Shown piece by piece: positions 16,872 to 24,630 of a stretch of 64,000 bases of DNA. Source of the stretch: Comamonadaceae bacterium UBA2334 (GTDB lineage Bacteria > Pseudomonadota > Gammaproteobacteria > Burkholderiales > Burkholderiaceae_C); contig DDUQ01000058.1 in the NCBI GenBank assembly GCA_002344885.1, positions 1-64,000 of the forward strand, written 5' to 3'. The notes beneath the pieces are model-generated. The model ran no database searches. It had not been told where the DNA came from and saw nothing but the letters and a program-made list of their open reading frames with translations. The translations under genes and the position numbers were made by a program. Within the stretch, counting starts at the first letter, position 1. Each line of letters starts with the position of its first letter.

Positions 16872-16883
16872 GTTCGGGCTGAA

Positions 16884-17066
16884 TCAGAAACAGGCCCACA
16901 ACTGGTCAGCCAGTGTCAGCAAAAAATCAGGTTGCAGGTAAAGGCTGAACACACCCAACAACAACAACAGCACCACCAACAAACCGGTGGCCCAACGCCC
17001 CCAGTGGAGCGTCCAGGCAGGTTTGCCCGGCCCATCTGGCGAGTCGCCCAAGTGGCGTGGGTTCAC
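16884..17066 (-). CDS. 60-residue single-span membrane protein
   Basis: A GTG start (17066-17064) overlaps the TGA of the upstream MFS gene in the arrangement GTGA, so it is likely translated by coupling. The product has a polar N-terminus (NPRHLGDSPDGPGKP), then a strongly hydrophobic segment from about residue 26 (ATGLLVVLLLLLGVFSLYL) and a short tail PDFLLTLADQLWACF. The domain is unknown. The tight overlap and good codon use support it being real. It may serve the transporter or act alone. Confidence 0.55.
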   Translation of the reverse strand: MNPRHLGDSPDGPGKPAWTLHWGRWATGLLVVLLLLLGVFSLYLQPDFLLTLADQLWACF

Positions 17067-18283
17067 GTTGCAGGCCTCAGGTCGCCACGCTGGATGGACT
17101 GCTCGCGCACAGGCAGGTTCACGAGGGCTGCCAGCACGCCGAGTGCGATGGCGATGTACCAGACGATGTCGTAACTGCCGGTCCGGTCGTAGAGCACGCC
17201 GCCCAGCCACACCCCCATGAAGCTGCCGATCTGGTGGCTGAAGAACACGAACCCGCCCAGCATGGAGAAATGTGCCAGGCCAAAAATCTGCGCCACGACG
17301 GCGTTGGTGGGGGGCACGGTGGAGAGCCACAACACCCCCATCACGGCGGCAAACACATACACGCTCATGGGTGAAATCGGCACCGACAGGAATGTGACGA
17401 TGGCGATGGAGCGCAGCAGGTAGATGGCCGCCAGAATGTGCCGCTTGGCCAGCCGCTGCCCCAATGCCCCGGCGGCATAGGTGCCGAACACGTTGAACAG
17501 GCCGATGAGTGCCAGTGCCGTGCTGGCCACCTGAGGAGCCAGGCCCTGGTCTTTCAGGTAGCTGGGCATGTGCACGCCAATGAACACGACCTGGAACCCG
17601 CACACGAAGTAGCCGACCATCAGCAGTTGGAAACTGCGGTAGCGGAAGGCCTCGGTCAGTGCCTGCAGGATGGTCTGGTCTCGCGTGACGGCGTTGCCCG
17701 TTGTGGCGACGGGTTCGCGCAGGCCCACCGCCAGCGGCAGGATGATCAGGGCGGCGGCGGCCAGGGCCAGCAAGGCCGTCTGCCAGCCGAGGCTGGCAAT
17801 CAGCCAGCCTTCGACGGGCACCATCAGGAACTGACCGAACGAACCCGCTGCAGCGGCGACACCCATGGCCCAGGAACGCCGTTCGGCGGCTATGTTGCGG
17901 CCGATCACGCCATAGACAATGGCATAGGTGGTGCCTGCCTGGGCCGCCCCGATCAGGATGCCTGTGGTCAGCGTGAATGCCCACACCGTCGGCGACAGCG
18001 CCATGCCTGCCAGCCCCAGTGCGTACAGCACGCCACCGACCAACAGCACCTTGAACGCACCAAAGCGGTCGGCCACCATGCCGGCAAACACGCCGAACAC
18101 GCCCCATGACAGGTTCTGGATGGCCATGGCAAACGAAAACGACTCTCGCGTCCAGCCCTGCGCCTGCGTGATGGGCTGCAGCCACAGGCCAAACCCGTGC
18201 CGGATGCCCATGGACAGGGTGACGATGGCGGCACCGCACGCCAGCACCTGCCACAGCGGAATTTTGTAGGACGTAGTGTTCAT
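17063..18283 (-). CDS. major facilitator superfamily transporter
   Basis: A 406-residue protein with about 12 hydrophobic segments. The MFS motif A region is GVFGVFAGMVADRFGAFKVL between spans 2 and 3, and a second half starts near residue 215 after a short loop (TRDQTILQALTEAFRYR). It resembles the monocarboxylate/oxalate-formate-like MFS proteins common in Burkholderiales; the substrate is not determined. The ATG at 18283 (MNTTSYKIP) is preferred over one six codons upstream. Its stop overlaps the start of the 60-residue membrane protein. Confidence 0.85.
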   Translation of the reverse strand: MNTTSYKIPLWQVLACGAAIVTLSMGIRHGFGLWLQPITQAQGWTRESFSFAMAIQNLSWGVFGVFAGMVADRFGAFKVLLVGGVLYALGLAGMALSPTVWAFTLTTGILIGAAQAGTTYAIVYGVIGRNIAAERRSWAMGVAAAAGSFGQFLMVPVEGWLIASLGWQTALLALAAAALIILPLAVGLREPVATTGNAVTRDQTILQALTEAFRYRSFQLLMVGYFVCGFQVVFIGVHMPSYLKDQGLAPQVASTALALIGLFNVFGTYAAGALGQRLAKRHILAAIYLLRSIAIVTFLSVPISPMSVYVFAAVMGVLWLSTVPPTNAVVAQIFGLAHFSMLGGFVFFSHQIGSFMGVWLGGVLYDRTGSYDIVWYIAIALGVLAALVNLPVREQSIQRGDLRPAT

Positions 18284-18440
18284 GGGCGTGACTGTAGTCA
18301 ATTGCAGACGGCTTCGCTGAGCCTGGGGTGACTGTGCGGAGCCACAGGTGCCCCGGGTGGCGCTCCCTGCGCCATGGATGTTGCGTTATTCTGTGTTTAT
18401 GTACAGTGGTTTGATGCCATCGGCATACAATCCGCGACCT

Positions 18441-20423
18441 ATGGAACGCGCAGAACCCGTCAAATCGACCCCCGCCTATTCGGAACAGTCTATCCGTGTG
18501 CTCAAGGGCCTGGAGCCCGTCAAGCAGCGTCCCGGTATGTACACGCGCACGGACAACCCGTTGCACATCATCCAGGAAGTGCTGGACAACGCTGCCGACG
18601 AAGCGCTGGCGGGTTTTGGCAAAAAAATCAGGGTCACCTTGCACGCGGATGGCTCGGTCAGTGTGGAAGACGACGGCCGGGGTATCCCATTCGGGCTGCA
18701 CCCGGAAGAAAAGGCCCCCGTGATTGAACTGGTGTTCACACGCCTGCATGCCGGCGGCAAGTTCGACAAGGGCAAGGGCGGGGCCTACAGCTTTTCGGGC
18801 GGCTTGCACGGTGTGGGGGTGAGCGTGACCAACGCCCTGTCCACACGCATGGAAGTGACCAGCTACCGCGAAGGGCAGGTGGCACGGCTGGTGTTTGCCG
18901 GCGGCGACGTGGCGGAGCCGCTGGCGGTGGCGCCCAAAGGCGAGGGCGACCGCAAGCAGGGCACCGTGGTGCGTGTGTGGCCTGACGCCCACTATTTCGA
19001 GTCGCCGCTGTTGCCGTTGAACGAGTTGACCCACCTGCTGCGCAGCAAGGCAGTGCTGATGCCAGGGGTGAGCGTGACCCTGGTCAATGAAAAAACCAAA
19101 GACACGCAAACCTGGCAGTTCAAAGGCGGTTTGCGCGACTACCTGCAGCAGACGCTGACGGCCGAGCCCGTCATTCCGCAGTTCGAGGGCGAGGGTGCGG
19201 CCGATGCGGGCCATGACAACTTTGCCGAGGGCGAGGGTGCGGCGTGGGCGGTGGCGTTCACCGAAGACGGTTCACCAGTGCGCGAGAGTTACGTCAACTT
19301 GATCCCCACATCGGCGGGTGGCACACACGAAAGTGGCCTGCGCGATGGCCTGTTCCAGGCGGTGAAGGGTTTCATCGACCTGCATGCCCTGTTGCCCAAG
19401 GGCGTGAAGCTGATGCCGGAAGATGTGTTTGCGCGGGCGAGCTATGTGCTGTCGGCCAAGGTGCTGGACCCTCAGTTTCAGGGGCAGATCAAGGAGCGCC
19501 TGAATTCGCGTGACGCGGTCCGGCTGGTGTCCAGCTTTGTCAAGCCGGCGCTGGAGCTGTGGCTGAACCAGCATGTCGACTACGGCAAAAAACTGGCCGA
19601 GCTGGCCATCAAGGCGGCCCAGAGCCGCCAGAAGGCGGGGCAGAAGGTCGAAAAGCGCAAGGGCTCCGGCGTGGCGGTGCTGCCTGGCAAACTGACCGAT
19701 TGCGAGAGCCGTGACATCGCCCACAACGAGATGTTTCTGGTCGAGGGTGACTCGGCGGGCGGCAGCGCCAAGATGGGGCGTGACAAGGAAACCCAGGCCA
19801 TCCTGCCCCTGCGTGGCAAGGTGCTCAATACCTGGGAGGTGGACCGTGACCGGCTTTTTGCCAACACCGAAATTCACGATATTTCGGTGGCCATCGGGGT
19901 TGATCCCCACGGCCCACATGATTCACCTGACCTGACCAACCTGCGTTACGGCAAGATTTGCATCCTCAGCGATGCGGACGTGGACGGTTCCCACATCCAG
20001 GTGCTGTTGCTGACGCTGTTTTTCAGGCACTTTCCCAAGCTGATCGAGGCTGGGCATGTGTACGTCGCACGGCCGCCACTGTTCCGTGTGGATGTTCCTG
20101 CGCGGGGCAAGAAGCCCGCCGCCAAGGTGTACGCATTGGACGAGGGCGAACTGCAGGCGGCGCTGGACAAGTTTGCCAAGGAAGGCGTGCCGCGCGAGAA
20201 GTGCCAGATCAGCCGCTTCAAGGGCCTGGGCGAGATGAATGCCGAGCAACTGTGGGACACCACGTTGAATCCAGATATCAGGCGTTTATTGCCGGTGGCG
20301 CTTGGTCCGTTTGACTTCTCTGCTACTGAAAATCATATTGCAAAGCTGATGGGCAAAGGTGAAGCAGCTGCACGCCGCGAGTTGATGGAGTTGCACGGCG
20401 ATGCCGTCGAGGTGGATGTGTGA
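18441..20423 (+). CDS. parE: DNA topoisomerase IV subunit B
   Basis: A 660-residue ATPase subunit of topoisomerase IV, which decatenates daughter chromosomes. The GHKL ATPase domain shows EVLDNAADEALAGF, VEDDGRGIPFG and GGLHGVGVSVTNAL; the transducer domain follows; the Toprim domain shows LVEGDSAGGSAKMGRD and ILSDADVDGSHIQ; and the C-terminal part has SRFKGLGEMNAEQLW. The ATG at 18441 is chosen by homology; the frame is open from 18348. A short AT-richer patch near 20288-20345 encodes GPFDFSATENHIAKLMG near the C-terminus. Its stop overlaps the lytic transglycosylase start. Confidence 0.96.
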   Translation: MERAEPVKSTPAYSEQSIRVLKGLEPVKQRPGMYTRTDNPLHIIQEVLDNAADEALAGFGKKIRVTLHADGSVSVEDDGRGIPFGLHPEEKAPVIELVFTRLHAGGKFDKGKGGAYSFSGGLHGVGVSVTNALSTRMEVTSYREGQVARLVFAGGDVAEPLAVAPKGEGDRKQGTVVRVWPDAHYFESPLLPLNELTHLLRSKAVLMPGVSVTLVNEKTKDTQTWQFKGGLRDYLQQTLTAEPVIPQFEGEGAADAGHDNFAEGEGAAWAVAFTEDGSPVRESYVNLIPTSAGGTHESGLRDGLFQAVKGFIDLHALLPKGVKLMPEDVFARASYVLSAKVLDPQFQGQIKERLNSRDAVRLVSSFVKPALELWLNQHVDYGKKLAELAIKAAQSRQKAGQKVEKRKGSGVAVLPGKLTDCESRDIAHNEMFLVEGDSAGGSAKMGRDKETQAILPLRGKVLNTWEVDRDRLFANTEIHDISVAIGVDPHGPHDSPDLTNLRYGKICILSDADVDGSHIQVLLLTLFFRHFPKLIEAGHVYVARPPLFRVDVPARGKKPAAKVYALDEGELQAALDKFAKEGVPREKCQISRFKGLGEMNAEQLWDTTLNPDIRRLLPVALGPFDFSATENHIAKLMGKGEAAARRELMELHGDAVEVDV

Positions 20424-21223
20424 TCGCCATGCCTGGGTGCACCGCGTTTTGTCGAATGGTTGCCTTGGGCTTGGCCATGTGTGCCGCCCAGGCGGCGCAG
20501 GCGCAGGTGTGGGGGCGCGTGGACGAACGCGGCGTGGCACATTTTGCGTCCGAGCGTGTCGATGAACGCTACGAGTTGTTCTACCAGGGAGATACCGCAC
20601 CGCCGGTGCGCGCACGGCGGGCGGTGCCCGTGCTGCAACCCGAGGCTTCGGGTTGGGAAACGCCTGCGCTGACCGGCCTCACGCCACCCGATACCGGCGC
20701 GGTGGCCGCACCGCCCAGTTTGCTGGCTTATTTTGATGTGTCGCCTGCCTATAAAGCCGTGCGCCACCACATCCGCGAGGCGTCGCGCACCCACGGGCTG
20801 CCGCCCGAGTTGCTGCAGGCCGTCATTGCTGCCGAGTCGGGCTTTGACCCGCTGGCCGTCAGCCCGCGTGGTGCCGTGGGGTTGATGCAGATCATGCCCG
20901 CTACCGCCGAGGAACACGGGGTGCAGGCCACTGACAGCCGCACGGTCGAAGACCTGCTGACCGACCCGCGCACCAACATTCACACCGGCGCGCGGCTGTT
21001 GGCCTGGTTGCATGCACAGTTTGCGCCCCGCACGGACCTGGTGCTGGCCGCCTACAACGCCGGGCCGGGGGCTGTGCGCCGTGCAGGCATGCGCGTGCCC
21101 GACTTTGCCGAAACCCGCAAATACGTCCGCACGGTGATGCAGATTTACGAATTCCTGCTGCCACCGTCCACGTTGCAACAGCGTGCGCGCACGCTGTCAC
21201 CGACACCGATGACCTTCCGATGA
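20420..21223 (+). CDS. lytic transglycosylase (SLT domain), between parE and parC
   Basis: A 267-residue exported protein. A GTG at 20420 overlaps the parE stop (GTGA); an ATG three codons later is the other choice. A signal peptide covers about residues 10-29 (ending QAAQAQ). A short beta-rich segment like DUF4124 follows (VWGRVDERGVAHFASERVDE), then an SLT goose-lysozyme-like domain at about 110-240 with the catalytic Glu in AVIAAESGFDPLAVSPRGAV, GLMQIMPATAEEHGV and LVLAAYNAGPGAV. It should cleave peptidoglycan glycan strands in the periplasm, releasing anhydromuropeptides. Overlapping both topoisomerase genes by 4 bases is a striking context for a cell-wall enzyme. Confidence 0.9.
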   Translation: MIAMPGCTAFCRMVALGLAMCAAQAAQAQVWGRVDERGVAHFASERVDERYELFYQGDTAPPVRARRAVPVLQPEASGWETPALTGLTPPDTGAVAAPPSLLAYFDVSPAYKAVRHHIREASRTHGLPPELLQAVIAAESGFDPLAVSPRGAVGLMQIMPATAEEHGVQATDSRTVEDLLTDPRTNIHTGARLLAWLHAQFAPRTDLVLAAYNAGPGAVRRAGMRVPDFAETRKYVRTVMQIYEFLLPPSTLQQRARTLSPTPMTFR

Positions 21224-23823
21224 ACGATTTGCCTCTGACAGACACCACCCCGTCCACCGCCACCGAAGCCAGCAGTGACAACCTTGCGTTGTCAGCCCCT
21301 TCCGAGGCAGCGGCCGACCTGGCGGCTGAGCTCGCGCAACAGGCCGACGAACCCACCGTGGCCCCCGGGGATGCACCCCCGCCCCCGCAGGCGCCCACCA
21401 TCGTGACCTTGTCGCCCGGCGAAGGTGGCGACAGCTTGGCCGCCTATGCGCAGCGTGCCTACCTGGAGTACGCGCTCAGCGTGGTCAAGGGCCGTGCCCT
21501 GCCTGACGTGTGCGATGGCCAGAAGCCCGTGCAGCGCCGCATCCTGTACAGCATGTCGCGCATGGGGCTGGGCTTTGGTGGTGCCAACGGCAACACCGGG
21601 GCCAAGCCGGTGAAATGTGCACGGGTGGTGGGCGATGTGCTGGGCCGCTTTCACCCGCACGGTGACCAGGCCGCCTACGACGCGCTGGTGCGCATGGCAC
21701 AGGACTTTGCGCAGCGCTATCCGCTGATCGACGGGCAAGGCAACTTCGGCAGCCGCGATGGCGACGGTGCCGCCGCCATGCGTTACACCGAGGCCCGGCT
21801 GGCCAAGATCACCAGCCTGCTGCTGGACGAGATTGACGAAGGCACGGTGGACTTCCTGCCGAACTACGACGGCTCCACCACCGAACCCAGTCAGTTGCCT
21901 GCCCGGCTGCCGTTTGCCCTGCTCAACGGTGCCAGTGGCATTGCGGTGGGTCTGGCCACTGAAATTCCCAGCCACAACCTGCGTGAAGTGGCCGATGCCT
22001 GTGTAGCCCTGGTGAAAAACCCCGCGCTCACCGAAGCCGAGCTGTTGGCCATCCTGCCCGGGCCTGACTACCCCGGCGGTGGCCAGATCATCAGCCCGGC
22101 CAGCGACATTGCCGATGCCTACCGGACTGGCCGTGGCAGCCTGAAGGTGCGGGCGCGCTGGAAGATCGAAGACCTCGCGCGTGGTCAGTGGCAACTGGTG
22201 GTCACCGAATTGCCACCCGGTGTCAGCAGCCAGCGGGTGCTGGAAGAGATTGAAGAGCTGACCAACCCCAAGGTCAAGGCAGGCAAGAAAGCGCTGTCGC
22301 AAGAGCAGGTGCAGCTCAAGGCCAGCGTGCTGGCGGTCCTGGACGCGGTGCGCGACGAGTCGAGCAAGGATGCGCCGGTTCGCCTGGTGTTCGAGCCCAA
22401 AAGCAGCCGTATTCAGCACAGCGAGCTGGTCACCCAGCTGCTGGCGCACACCAGCCTGGAAACGTCAGCCCCCATCAACCTGACGATGATTGGTCTGGAT
22501 GGGCGGCCCACGCAGAAATCGCTGCGTCAGATGCTGACCGAGTGGATTGCCTTCCGCCAGACCACGCTCACCCGGCGCTCGCAGCACCGGCTGCAGAAGG
22601 TGCTGGACCGCATCCACATCCTGGAGGGGCGGCAGATTGTGCTGCTCAACATCGACGAGGTGATTGCCATCATCCGTCAGAGCGACGAGCCCAAGGCGGC
22701 GCTGATGGCACGGTTCAGCTTGAGCGACCGGCAGGCTGAAGACATTCTGGAAATCCGTCTGCGCCAACTGGCCAGGCTGGAAGCGATCAAGATCGAGCAG
22801 GAACTGGCGGGTTTGCGGGAAGATCAGGCCAAGCTCGAAGACATCCTGGCCAACCCGGCCACGCTCAAGCGCCTGATGGTCCGCGAGATCGAAGCCGATG
22901 CCAAAACCTTTGGCGATGCGCGGCGCACACTCATCCAGGCCGAGAAAAAGGCCGTGGTCGAAATCAAGGTGGTGGATGAACCTGTGACGGTGGTAGTGTC
23001 GGCCAAGGGCTGGGTGCGCGCCCGCACCGGGCACGGACACGAGGCGGCCAGTTTTTCGTTCAAGGCCGGTGATGGCCTGTACGGCACCTTCGAGTGCCGC
23101 ACCGTGGACACGCTCATCGTCTGGGGCAACAACGGCCGTGTGTATTCGGTGCCCGTGTCGTCGCTGCCCGGTGCGCGGGGAGACGGTCAGCCCATCACCA
23201 CGCTCATCGACCTCGAAGCCGGTACCCACCCGCAGTACTACTTTGCAGGGCCTGCCAGCGCCACCTTGCTGCTGTCGGGCAGTGGCGGGTATGGCTTTCT
23301 GGCGCAGGTGGAGAACATGGTGGCACGCAACAAGGGGGGTAAGGCGTTCATCACGCTGCCCGAGGGTGAAACGCTGTGTGCGCCGTCGTTGGTGTCGGCA
23401 GGGGCCATTGCCGGTCCAAGCGTGACTGCCGCCGCTGCGGTTGCTGCGACGGCTGTGGGCGCCGGGGCCTTGGGAGTCGGTGCCACCTCTGTCGCGCAGG
23501 TGGCTGCGGGTGCTTTGACAGCCACGCACGTGTGCTGCGCCTCAACGGGCGGGCGCATCCTGACGTTCGAATTGTCGGAACTCAAGTCCATGCCCAACGG
23601 GGGCAGGGGACTGATGCTGATCTCGCTGGAAGACAAAGACACCCTGGCGGGTGCCGCCGCCTATGCCCGCAGCGTGCGCATCGAGGGTCTGGGCCGTGGT
23701 GGTAAAGAGCGGGACGAAACGCTGGAGATCCGCAGCCTGAACAACGCCCGCGCGCCACGGGGACGCAAGGGCAAGGCGGCCGACCTGGGTTTCAAGCCTC
23801 AGAAAGTAACGCGGGTGGTGTGA
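21220..23823 (+). CDS. parC: DNA topoisomerase IV subunit A
   Basis: An 867-residue DNA-breaking and rejoining subunit. The catalytic Tyr is in AAAMRYTEARLAKI, and the quinolone-resistance region reads RFHPHGDQAAYDALVRMAQD (Gln where E. coli ParC has Ser80; I believe common in this order). The protein is longer than E. coli ParC (752). About 75 extra N-terminal residues rich in Ala, Glu and Pro precede LAAYAQRAYLEYALSVVKGR, and an Ala/Val/Gly-rich insert of ~40 residues (about 725-768) interrupts the C-terminal beta-pinwheel between LCAPSLVSAGAIAG and THVCCASTGGRIL. The gene overlaps the transglycosylase gene by 4 bases (ATGA). Confidence 0.95.
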   Translation: MNDLPLTDTTPSTATEASSDNLALSAPSEAAADLAAELAQQADEPTVAPGDAPPPPQAPTIVTLSPGEGGDSLAAYAQRAYLEYALSVVKGRALPDVCDGQKPVQRRILYSMSRMGLGFGGANGNTGAKPVKCARVVGDVLGRFHPHGDQAAYDALVRMAQDFAQRYPLIDGQGNFGSRDGDGAAAMRYTEARLAKITSLLLDEIDEGTVDFLPNYDGSTTEPSQLPARLPFALLNGASGIAVGLATEIPSHNLREVADACVALVKNPALTEAELLAILPGPDYPGGGQIISPASDIADAYRTGRGSLKVRARWKIEDLARGQWQLVVTELPPGVSSQRVLEEIEELTNPKVKAGKKALSQEQVQLKASVLAVLDAVRDESSKDAPVRLVFEPKSSRIQHSELVTQLLAHTSLETSAPINLTMIGLDGRPTQKSLRQMLTEWIAFRQTTLTRRSQHRLQKVLDRIHILEGRQIVLLNIDEVIAIIRQSDEPKAALMARFSLSDRQAEDILEIRLRQLARLEAIKIEQELAGLREDQAKLEDILANPATLKRLMVREIEADAKTFGDARRTLIQAEKKAVVEIKVVDEPVTVVVSAKGWVRARTGHGHEAASFSFKAGDGLYGTFECRTVDTLIVWGNNGRVYSVPVSSLPGARGDGQPITTLIDLEAGTHPQYYFAGPASATLLLSGSGGYGFLAQVENMVARNKGGKAFITLPEGETLCAPSLVSAGAIAGPSVTAAAAVAATAVGAGALGVGATSVAQVAAGALTATHVCCASTGGRILTFELSELKSMPNGGRGLMLISLEDKDTLAGAAAYARSVRIEGLGRGGKERDETLEIRSLNNARAPRGRKGKAADLGFKPQKVTRVV

Positions 23824-23865
23824 TCGGCGTGGCGGTTTGCGCCGTGTGGTGCGGCTCAGCGCAGA

Positions 23866-24066
23866 GGCCTCATGCTGACTGCTGCGCATTCAGAAATCGG
23901 CTTCCGCGCCGCACCCCACCGCACGGCGCAAAAGGACTGGACGCCCAGAGCATCGGGCGCGTGTCGAGCGAGGTCCGGTTGGTAGGGGGTAGGGTGGGTT
24001 GGGGCCGATTTCTGAATGCGCAGCAGTCAGTATGAGGCCACGGCCCACCCTACCCCCAAGCCAACC
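23866..24066. repeat. nested inverted-repeat element between parC and the ridA-like gene
   Basis: Two long inverted pairs interlock. Pair 1: 23866-23901 and 24004-24039, 36 bases each, 35 matching (the arm contains CTGACTGCTGCGCATTCAG). Pair 2: 23985-23998 and 24044-24057, 14 bases identical (GGGGGTAGGGTGGG), extended outward by GGTTGG/CCAACC with small offsets. The order left1-left2-right1-right2 means the two stems cannot form as a simple nested fold; they are alternatives or a pseudoknot. The element lies between convergent genes and encodes nothing. It could be a non-autonomous mobile element with 36-bp ends or a structured transcript end. Confidence 0.75.
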
Positions 24067-24086
24067 TTTTTCGCCAACTGCTCAAC

Positions 24087-24566
24087 TCAAGCCAGTTCGG
24101 CAATCAACTCAATTTCCACACATGCACCCAACGGCAACTGGGCCACGCCGAAGGCGCTGCGGGCATGTGCGCCCACCGCCGGGCCGAACACCTGGCCCAG
24201 CAACTCGCTGCAGCCGTTGGTGACCAGGTGCTGCTCGGTGTAGGTGGCCGTGGAGTTGACCAGGCTCAGCACCTTGACGATGCGTTTCACCCCGTTCAGG
24301 TCGGTACCGGCGGCCTGGCAGGCGGCGTGCAGCGTGCCCATCAGGTCGATGGCGACGGCACGGGCGGCGGCTTTGGCTTCGTCTGTGGTCATGTTCAAGC
24401 CCACCTGGCCCACCCAAGGCTGGCCATTTTGCTTGGCAATGTGACCGCTGAGGAACACCTGTTTGCCGGTCTGCACGAAGGGCACGTAGGCGGCAGCGGG
24501 GATGGCCACCGGGGGCAGTGTGATGCCGAGGGAGTCGAGTTGGGCGTAGACGTTGTGTGAGCTCAT
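24087..24566 (-). CDS. RidA/YjgF family protein
   Basis: A 159-residue member of the RidA superfamily, YoaB-like subgroup by length. The conserved substrate-binding Arg is in HARSAFGVAQLPLGACVEIE near the C-terminus, and VFLSGHIAKQNGQP and TYTEQHLVTNGCSELLGQVFG fit the family. Canonical RidA enzymes deaminate reactive enamines/imines from PLP enzymes; whether this subgroup member does so is inferred. The gene is convergent with parC and followed by the inverted-repeat element. Confidence 0.85.
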   Translation of the reverse strand: MSSHNVYAQLDSLGITLPPVAIPAAAYVPFVQTGKQVFLSGHIAKQNGQPWVGQVGLNMTTDEAKAAARAVAIDLMGTLHAACQAAGTDLNGVKRIVKVLSLVNSTATYTEQHLVTNGCSELLGQVFGPAVGAHARSAFGVAQLPLGACVEIELIAELA

Positions 24567-24572
24567 TTTTTG

Positions 24573-24630
24573 GAATTAAAATTGCCTCCGGCGCTTGATG
24601 AGTATGCACTTTCAGCTATTGAGAAAATTG
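24573..24630 (-). repeat. copy of the dispersed AAGCGCT repeat (copy 2), forming the 3' end of the c-di-GMP gene
   Basis: It shares with 30231-30284 the run GAATTAAAATT, GCCTC, GCGCTTGA and GCTATTGA in the same order and spacing. It supplies the last few codons and the TGA (24612-24614) of the PAS/GGDEF/EAL gene and also lies just upstream of the ridA-like gene. Confidence 0.55.

Noticed and set aside
16884..19214. A 776-codon minus-strand frame spanning the MFS gene and the start of parE
   Set aside because: It overlaps two well-supported genes; only its last 60 codons, read from the GTG at 17066, make a plausible protein.
23824..24086. An integron attC site between parC and the ridA-like gene
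   Set aside because: The 36-base arms lack the GTTRRRY core sites and the paired R/L box layout; no integrase or cassette genes are near.
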